64,000 bases of DNA from Arthrobacter sp. ISL-28 (GTDB lineage Bacteria; Actinomycetota; Actinomycetes; Actinomycetales; Micrococcaceae). The stretch covers positions 123,561-187,560 of the forward strand of contig NZ_JAGGPJ010000013.1 of assembly GCF_018613875.1 (NCBI RefSeq), read 5' to 3'. Below are positions 59,178-64,000 of the stretch, piece after piece. The position numbers were made by a program, and so were the translations under genes. The first letter of the stretch is position 1; every line of letters begins with the position of its first letter. The notes under the pieces were generated by a model. It was not told the origin of the DNA. It did no database searches and saw only the letters and a list, made by a program, of their open reading frames with translations.

Positions 59178-59183
59178 ACCGTA
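59178..59183 (-). promoter_or_regulatory. -10 box TACGGT of leaderless trxA
   Basis: TACGGT on the minus strand ends six bases before the trxA ATG. Confidence 0.62.
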
Positions 59184-59313
59184 CGCGAGGCAGGTGCGGT
59201 TGTCCTCCCGCAGCCCCCTTTGTTCGCTCCCCGCGTCACCGGGAATACCACGGCCACGTGAATGAAAATCGTGCGAGAGCACTTTTTCAGCCGCCCAACC
59301 TCTCAGCATGCGG

Positions 59314-59859
59314 TCAGGCCCAGGCGTGGGGAGCCGGCCGGCGCGCACCGGGCAGAGCGTTGGTTTCACGCCAGTCGTGGAGCCAATCCGGAAGCTCAAG
59401 TCCAGCCGGTGGCTCGCCGAACTCAGCGAGGATCTCCTCCTGGCTCACGGGCTTGCCGCCGCTCACCAGCCTCGTGGCGATGTAGGCGCGGGCATAGATC
59501 TCGCCGTCCACCACCATGCGCTGCTCGAAGTAGACGGCCTTGGCATCCAGGCCGATGATTTTGGACTCGATCGTGTAGCGCTGCCATAACTGCAGGGAGC
59601 GGCGGAACGCGATGGTCTCCCCGGCGGCCACCGGGCTCCAGCCGCGCCGTCGCATCTTCGCCCATGTACCGCTGCGGACCATCAGGTCGAAGCGGCCCAG
59701 GTCCATCAGGGAGAAGTACATTCCGTTGTTCACGTGCATGGCAATGTCAATGTCCGTCGGAAGCACGCGGAGCGGAAGGGAGGACTCCTCCCAGACGCTC
59801 AGACCAGGGCGCTTGGAGGAGCTGAAAAGCAGCAGGAGTGTGCGCAGAAGCAGGTGCAT
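59314..59859 (-). CDS. Hotdog-fold acyl-CoA thioesterase-like protein
   Basis: 181 residues from the ATG at 59859, seven bases after TAATAT. The 4HBT/Them6-type core is visible: VLPTDIDIAMHVNNGMYFSLMDLGRFDLM (residues ~33-60) with the usual D-x-N-x-H-x-N arrangement, then ESKIIGLDAKAVYFEQRMVVDGEIYARAYIATRLV. Likely hydrolyses acyl-CoA. The N-terminus (LLLRTLLLLFSSSKRP) is hydrophobic and may touch the membrane. Confidence 0.87.
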   Translation of the reverse strand: MHLLLRTLLLLFSSSKRPGLSVWEESSLPLRVLPTDIDIAMHVNNGMYFSLMDLGRFDLMVRSGTWAKMRRRGWSPVAAGETIAFRRSLQLWQRYTIESKIIGLDAKAVYFEQRMVVDGEIYARAYIATRLVSGGKPVSQEEILAEFGEPPAGLELPDWLHDWRETNALPGARRPAPHAWA

Positions 59860-60170
59860 GCCGCCAATATTACTAGCCAGTAACAAAATGAGCCATGACG
59901 GAGGCTTCCCCGGGCCAGTCACCTGCGGGATTTAAGTAGGGGCCGGCGGAAAAGACAGGTAACGCCTACGCGGGTGTCCCGATTCCCCTGACAACTACAC
60001 TCGACCCTGCTGGGCCGACGCGTTACTGAGCGCGTCTCACTCTCAATTGAATGGTCAGTGCGAACACGAAGCGATCCCGCCTTGACGCCCGAGCGCCTCT
60101 CCTTCCTGCCCTGACCGCCCGGCAAGCGGCCGCTGGTTCTTCCGGCGTCGCACAGGTTCAGGGGAAGCTC
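59860..60170. other. Divergent intergenic region
   Basis: 311 bases between the thioesterase and the sortase-like gene. It holds the minus-strand TAATAT box (59867-59872) and an AGGGGA ribosome site just before 60171. I see no other feature. Confidence 0.4.
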
Positions 60171-61010
60171 ATGAATCAGCAGGACAGGGCACACCAGCAC
60201 AGTGCGCTTGCCCGCATCCTTGGGCATGCGGCCGCAGGATCGGCTTTGCAGTCCAGCGTCAATCTCAAGGCGGTGGTGGTCGCCGGGGCGCTGCTGGCAA
60301 GTGCTGTGACTCCGGTCTGGGCTTCGGTCCCGGTCCCCGCCATCTCGCCGGCAGCCAGCCAGCCCCTTGTGGCTCCCGTCCACGACGCGGCGCAGCGGGG
60401 GGCAACCCAGCCTGTGATTTCGGCGAAGGACGTTCCCGTTGCTCAACCCGGTGCCAAGGCGTCCTCCCCCGCTTCCGCCACGAAGATCGCGCCGGTAGCT
60501 AAGAAACCCTCCGCGCCAGCCACTGCTGCGACGGTGCCCGCGCCACTTCCACCACGCCCCACGGCCGCGGCGCAGGCACCGGTGGCGGCACCAGCACTGG
60601 CTCCTGCGGCAGCTCCCGCAAAGAAGCTGCCTCCCGCACCTGCTCCAGCTCCTGCTCCCAAGCCGGTGGTTCCGGTACCGCAGGTCCGGACCATTTATGT
60701 GGCGGGAGCAGGAGGACAGGCGCTCGTGGATCAGTGCATTGGACCAATCCACTTCACCCCGACCGACGGATACTCGCTGTTCATCACGGAACACGACTTC
60801 TGCGGTGGCTGGGACCGTTTCTCCGGGATCCAGGTCGGCGAGAGAGTGGACCTTGCCGGCTACGGCTCCTATACAGTGGCGGCCCGCGGCCAGGTTCCCA
60901 ACGGCGGCACCACCAACGACGTTGCGGCTGTGTTCGGCGGCTTCCCCCGGGCTGTCCTGCAGACATGCATTCCCGGTACGAGCCAGATGCTCGTCATCGC
61001 CCTGAACTAG
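60171..61010 (+). CDS. Exported Ala/Pro-rich protein with sortase-like C-terminal domain
   Basis: 279 residues from the ATG with AGGGGAAG upstream. A signal sequence or anchor lies at ~32-51 (VVVAGALLASAVTPVWAS). A long Ala/Pro/Lys-rich linker (~52-170) suits crossing the cell wall. The last ~105 residues resemble a sortase: SLFITEHDFCGGWDRF with H208, VGERVDLAGYGSYTV, and LQTCIPGT with C266 in a TLxTC-like context. The arginine normally found after the cysteine is missing (SQMLVIAL), although R260 is close. Two further cysteines (C189, C211) may form a disulfide. Activity is uncertain. Confidence 0.72.
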   Translation: MNQQDRAHQHSALARILGHAAAGSALQSSVNLKAVVVAGALLASAVTPVWASVPVPAISPAASQPLVAPVHDAAQRGATQPVISAKDVPVAQPGAKASSPASATKIAPVAKKPSAPATAATVPAPLPPRPTAAAQAPVAAPALAPAAAPAKKLPPAPAPAPAPKPVVPVPQVRTIYVAGAGGQALVDQCIGPIHFTPTDGYSLFITEHDFCGGWDRFSGIQVGERVDLAGYGSYTVAARGQVPNGGTTNDVAAVFGGFPRAVLQTCIPGTSQMLVIALN

Positions 61011-61171
61011 CATCCAGGCGGAACCGGCATTCAGGCGGATTTGACGCCTGCGTCGTCCGTCGGCGCCAGGGCTCGACGCGCCACTCCCTGCGCCACCTGC
61101 GCGGTCATCGAGGTTGTTGTATGCAGGAGGCGCCATCCACCCGCAGGAGGCGCGGTTCAGCCCGCAGGAAA

Positions 61172-61208
61172 GGCGGGCGGAACCTTTAGTCGTCCGGCTC
61201 CGCCCGCC
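61172..61208. terminator. Convergent stem-loop between sortase-like and lipoprotein genes
   Basis: GGCGGGCGGA pairs perfectly with TCCGCCCGCC over 10 bp with a 17-base loop. A short direct repeat CGCAGGAGGCGC precedes it. Confidence 0.55.
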
Positions 61209-61223
61209 CCGCCGGATGGGCTC

Positions 61224-62243
61224 TCACTTACCTCCCGATTCCGTGGCAACTTCGGCACGGGGAGTTTTGGCGTAAACCTTCTTGCTGACCTCATAGGCAT
61301 GCTGGTCAAGCTTGAGTGCCTGCTTATTGACCTCCGCCAGCTCCGCATCGGAAAGCTGCTGAATCTTGACGAGATCCAGGGTCTCCTGCTCTGCACCACC
61401 GACGGCTGTGACTTTCACAAGCCCCGTCCCGGCTGAATAGAATTTGCGCTGATTGCCCACAGCCGGTTCCAGCGGGTTGTGCTCATTTATCACCAGAACG
61501 TCTTCGTAGCACCCAGTGGGGACGCACACGCGTTCGTTCTGCTTGAAGACGTCCCCGCAATCCAAAAAGTCCACGGACGGCGCATGGGCCTGGACATATT
61601 CCGGCGTGTCGACCCGAGGCTCGGCCTGCATGGCAATTCCGGCCTGGCTCTCGGAAATTCCGTGAATGAAAGTATTGGGGGCCCCGATGAATTTGTCGTT
61701 TTCGAACTCTTCTGGATACTCGCCAAAGAGCCAGACTGTTCCAGCGTTATCCTGGGCGAAGAATGCCAGCTCAGATTCGACCAGCGACCCGTCCGCGTAG
61801 TCGCGGTCCCACATCACCAGGGTTTTCACGCCGTCAATGACCTTGGTCAGGCCGGTGACGGAGTGAGTGACCGTCCGTTCAGAGGTGCCTTCGGCATCCA
61901 CCACTTTGCCCTTCGTCGTGATCATCGTGCCCGGCTTCAGCGGGAACCACTTGTTGTCGATCTTTGGAGAGTCGGGGAAAGCGGTGCGATCGAAGTTGAT
62001 GGCGGATCCTGGTCCGCAGAGCTCGGAAGCGTTGGCTGTGGATGTCGGCGACCCTGCCGGCGAAGTGGTTTCGGACGGCGTTGTCGTCGACCCTGCCGGC
62101 GACGTCGTCTCTGACGTCCCGGCGGAACTAGTGGTGGCAACCTGCCCGGTATTCGGCGCCGCGCAGGACGCCAGTGCGGCGAACGCCAGAAGCAGCGTGC
62201 AAGCGGACCCGAGGGCTGATAGTCGTCTATTTGGCTGGAACAT
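61224..62243 (-). CDS. Lipoprotein of unknown function
   Basis: 339 residues from the ATG at 62243 with AAAGG upstream. The type II signal peptide ends in the lipobox LASC. A Ser/Thr/Pro-rich spacer with repeated SETTSPAGS follows. The folded part (~75-320) starts LCGPGSAINFDRTAFPDSPKIDNKWFPLKPGT and has paired cysteines (DCGDVFKQNERVCVPTGCYEDV). I do not recognise a domain with certainty; the pattern is of an exported beta-rich protein. Convergent with the sortase-like gene. Confidence 0.82.
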   Translation of the reverse strand: MFQPNRRLSALGSACTLLLAFAALASCAAPNTGQVATTSSAGTSETTSPAGSTTTPSETTSPAGSPTSTANASELCGPGSAINFDRTAFPDSPKIDNKWFPLKPGTMITTKGKVVDAEGTSERTVTHSVTGLTKVIDGVKTLVMWDRDYADGSLVESELAFFAQDNAGTVWLFGEYPEEFENDKFIGAPNTFIHGISESQAGIAMQAEPRVDTPEYVQAHAPSVDFLDCGDVFKQNERVCVPTGCYEDVLVINEHNPLEPAVGNQRKFYSAGTGLVKVTAVGGAEQETLDLVKIQQLSDAELAEVNKQALKLDQHAYEVSKKVYAKTPRAEVATESGGK

Positions 62244-62246
62244 CAA

Positions 62247-62703
62247 AGCGGCCTTTCGCAGTTGGAACTATGTGCTTCAGCAGCCGCCACCGGCCCGCCG
62301 ATGTGGAACCCGCCGGACGGGCAACGATGCCGAAGTCGGGCTTAGTCAGGGGCGGCAGAGACGCCCTCGACGGGAGCACGGGAAAGAGTCTCGGGAGATT
62401 CACCCAGGAAGCGACCGGTAGGTGCGATTTAGCCTCCTCAACGTGAGACCTTGTTCAATTCCGGACAGGCTTAGCAAGAATGATGGCCCTATTTCGCCCG
62501 TTTGAAAAGAGGTAGAAAGCGGCTCTCTATTAGCCCTCAGAATGAGTGTGCGGAGCTCCGGCGTGCCCTCAATTCCACGCAAAGAATGCGCGACCTAAAA
62601 ACCGCTTGATGCAACGTTGCATGAAAAGAAAATCCCTCTTAAACCGCATTTCTGCGGTTTGCATGGAGCGACGGCACGGCCAGAGCGCTAACGCCGGTTC
62701 AGC
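62247..62703. other. Gene-free region with minus-strand terminator
   Basis: 457 bases. An 8-bp stem-loop (AAACCGCA/TGCGGTTT, 62641-62660), followed on the minus strand by AAGAGGGATTTTCTTTTC, lies 43 bases past the metallophosphoesterase stop and probably terminates it. The rest, more A/T-rich than average, must contain the lipoprotein promoter; I see no gene. Confidence 0.55.
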
Positions 62704-63756
62704 TCAACCACCCTCCGGATGCCAGTACCGCAGCCCGCCGCTGGTGGCGCCGTCTGCGGCGAGGTCGATCATGGCGTACGGGAACGCCCGACGGTCTGAC
62801 TGGTCAGGTCCGTGACCGCGGACGTCCGAAGACCACGTGCCGGTGTTGACGTATCGGGTGGGGCAGGCCTCGAGCGCTGACTCGAGGGCCCTGTGCGTGT
62901 GGGCGGAGACGTACCAGGCCACCGCGGAACCGTGTGCCTGGAGGGTTCGTGCGAATCGGCCCGCTGCGGCAGGAGCCTGATTGCCGGCGACTGTGCGCCC
63001 GGCGGCCGCAAGCACCATGCGGGTCGCGGCAACCGGGAGCGCGGACACCGTCCGGAACCGGGACAGGCGCGCCAGGTCCCGAACAGCCACCCCGTCCAGC
63101 GCGAGCCGCAGTGACTCGGCCAGCAACAGTTCCTCGTACGCGAGCTCCCGGACGCGGCGTTCGGCCCGCTCGGACGCCAGGCAGGCCCGGGCAACGGCCC
63201 GGGCACGGCTCAGGCGCGACCTCCACGGATGGGCGTTCCAGGCCGCCAGCGGTGGCAGGTCCAGCTCGTCGGTACCGTTGACCGCTGCGCGGAGCACCTC
63301 GGGCACCCGATGCAGCGCGTGGTGCTGGTGCCCATGCTCGGCCACGAGCACGCGGGGCACGTGCAGGAACCACGGGTACACCTGGACCCGCGCCGGCTCG
63401 ACCGGTGACAGCAGCGCCGACAGGCGGGCGGCAACCGAAGGCCGGGCCAGCTCCACGTCGTGATTGCCGCACACGAAGTGCAGCTGCACGCCGCGCGCAG
63501 CACACTCCTCCAGCGCCCGGAACGTATCCGGGTGGCGGGCCAGGATGGACTCGAGCCGGGCCAGGCTCTCGTCCTCGGTGAACCCGACCAGCTCGAACGT
63601 GTCACCGACGAAGACGACGTGCTGCTGTGGACAGGGGGCTGCGAGCACCTCGCGGCGCAGGAACTCCGGCAGCACCATGCCCGGACTCCGGGGATCCTCG
63701 TCCGACACGCCCAGGTGGAGATCGCTAAGGAGCCACCACCGCGCTGCGCGGCTCAC
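62704..63756 (-). CDS. Metallophosphoesterase (calcineurin-like)
   Basis: 350 residues from the GTG at 63756, which overlaps the upstream stop (GTGA). All dinuclear-metal motifs are present: LLSDLHLG (D12, H14), VVFVGDTFEL, VCGNHDVELARP, AEHGHQHH and SAHTHRALE. It hydrolyses a phosphomonoester or phosphodiester; the family is too broad to name a substrate. The region ~190-260 is Arg/Ala-rich and helical, an insertion within the fold. Coupled to a small membrane protein, which may hold it at the membrane. Confidence 0.9.
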   Translation of the reverse strand: MSRAARWWLLSDLHLGVSDEDPRSPGMVLPEFLRREVLAAPCPQQHVVFVGDTFELVGFTEDESLARLESILARHPDTFRALEECAARGVQLHFVCGNHDVELARPSVAARLSALLSPVEPARVQVYPWFLHVPRVLVAEHGHQHHALHRVPEVLRAAVNGTDELDLPPLAAWNAHPWRSRLSRARAVARACLASERAERRVRELAYEELLLAESLRLALDGVAVRDLARLSRFRTVSALPVAATRMVLAAAGRTVAGNQAPAAAGRFARTLQAHGSAVAWYVSAHTHRALESALEACPTRYVNTGTWSSDVRGHGPDQSDRRAFPYAMIDLAADGATSGGLRYWHPEGG

Positions 63757-63974
63757 GCGAGCAATCCCAGCACGCGTGGAACGAAGAGGAACAGATACAT
63801 CCCCCACATGACCGCCAGGACCCCGCGGCCCACCGTTGGGCCCAGCAGCCTCCAGCGTGCAGGCTGCCCGCTGTATGTGGGCTGCCCGGTCTCCGGCCCG
63901 GCACGCCGGACCTCAAGCACGATAAGGGTAACGAGCAGAGCGGCAGTCGCAAGCAGTCCCGCCAGATCGATCAT
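63753..63974 (-). CDS. Small two-helix membrane protein coupled to metallophosphoesterase
   Basis: 73 residues from the ATG at 63974 with a consensus AGGAGG seven bases upstream; a GTG at 63977 is less well placed. Two hydrophobic helices (~4-21 and ~50-70) flank a hydrophilic loop (EVRRAGPETGQPTYSGQPARW). Translationally coupled to the phosphoesterase gene. Function unknown. Confidence 0.8.
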   Translation of the reverse strand: MIDLAGLLATAALLVTLIVLEVRRAGPETGQPTYSGQPARWRLLGPTVGRGVLAVMWGMYLFLFVPRVLGLLA

Positions 63975-64000
63975 CACACCGCCTCCTTTCTTGCGCGTGC

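Overview
The window reads as ordinary chromosome from a high-GC actinobacterium of the Micrococcaceae, most likely Arthrobacter or Pseudarthrobacter. The evidence is the mycothiol gene mshD beside a GlnR-type regulator, the hadA-hadB-murB order, the family content, and many genes whose start codon lies 6-7 nt after a TANNNT -10 box, which is typical of actinobacterial leaderless transcripts. The genus is inferred from gene content; no rRNA is present. I saw no prophage, insertion sequence or CRISPR array.

Layout. 1-4.3 kb: end of a GNAT gene, then a minus-strand series (ankyrin protein, YgfZ-like protein, FMN reductase, nitrobindin-like protein, two membrane proteins). 4.6-11.6 kb: glnR, mshD, ppk1, a NUDIX/histidine-phosphatase fusion, thyA-folA and a small membrane protein. 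11.7-13.8 kb: an unrecognised three-gene cluster headed by a WXG100-like protein. 14-20 kb: asd of the E. coli type, an AbiEi-like orphan, an AlkZ/YcaQ-family protein with a QAQ motif, murB, an MFS pseudogene and hadBA. 20-26 kb: an ArsR regulator, a DUF2797-like protein, a CitE-like lyase, a solute-binding lipoprotein with a TauD-type dioxygenase but no transporter core, and an aldo/keto reductase. 26-33 kb: an oligosaccharide locus (GH13 glucosidase, two permeases, Tat-lipoprotein binding protein, divergent ROK regulator). 33-41 kb: antiporter, two reductase-like genes, secreted HNH nuclease, tRNA-Met and tRNA-Thr, DEAD-box RNA helicase with a long upstream region, and a MOSC protein.

41-46 kb holds a ygiB-ygiC-APC permease cluster followed by an acyl-CoA dehydrogenase. 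It is the most interesting locus: a glutathionylspermidine-synthase-like ligase in an organism that makes mycothiol. 46-54 kb: an SDR pseudogene, two paralogous GT87-type mannosyltransferases flanking an MFS carrier, then metB-like and cystathionine beta-synthase genes (transsulfuration). 54-64 kb: AlkA-like glycosylase, a second AbiEi-like orphan bracketed by two copies of one palindromic repeat, an acyl-CoA ligase, thioredoxin, an exported sortase-like protein, a lipoprotein and a metallophosphoesterase.

A recurring theme is short structured repeats. Three long palindromes each begin one base past a stop codon, and several 16-36 bp tandem duplications sit at gene ends or in coding N-termini. 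Two genes are broken by internal deletions plus frameshifts. All protein functions come from recognising family motifs by eye; no database search was run.
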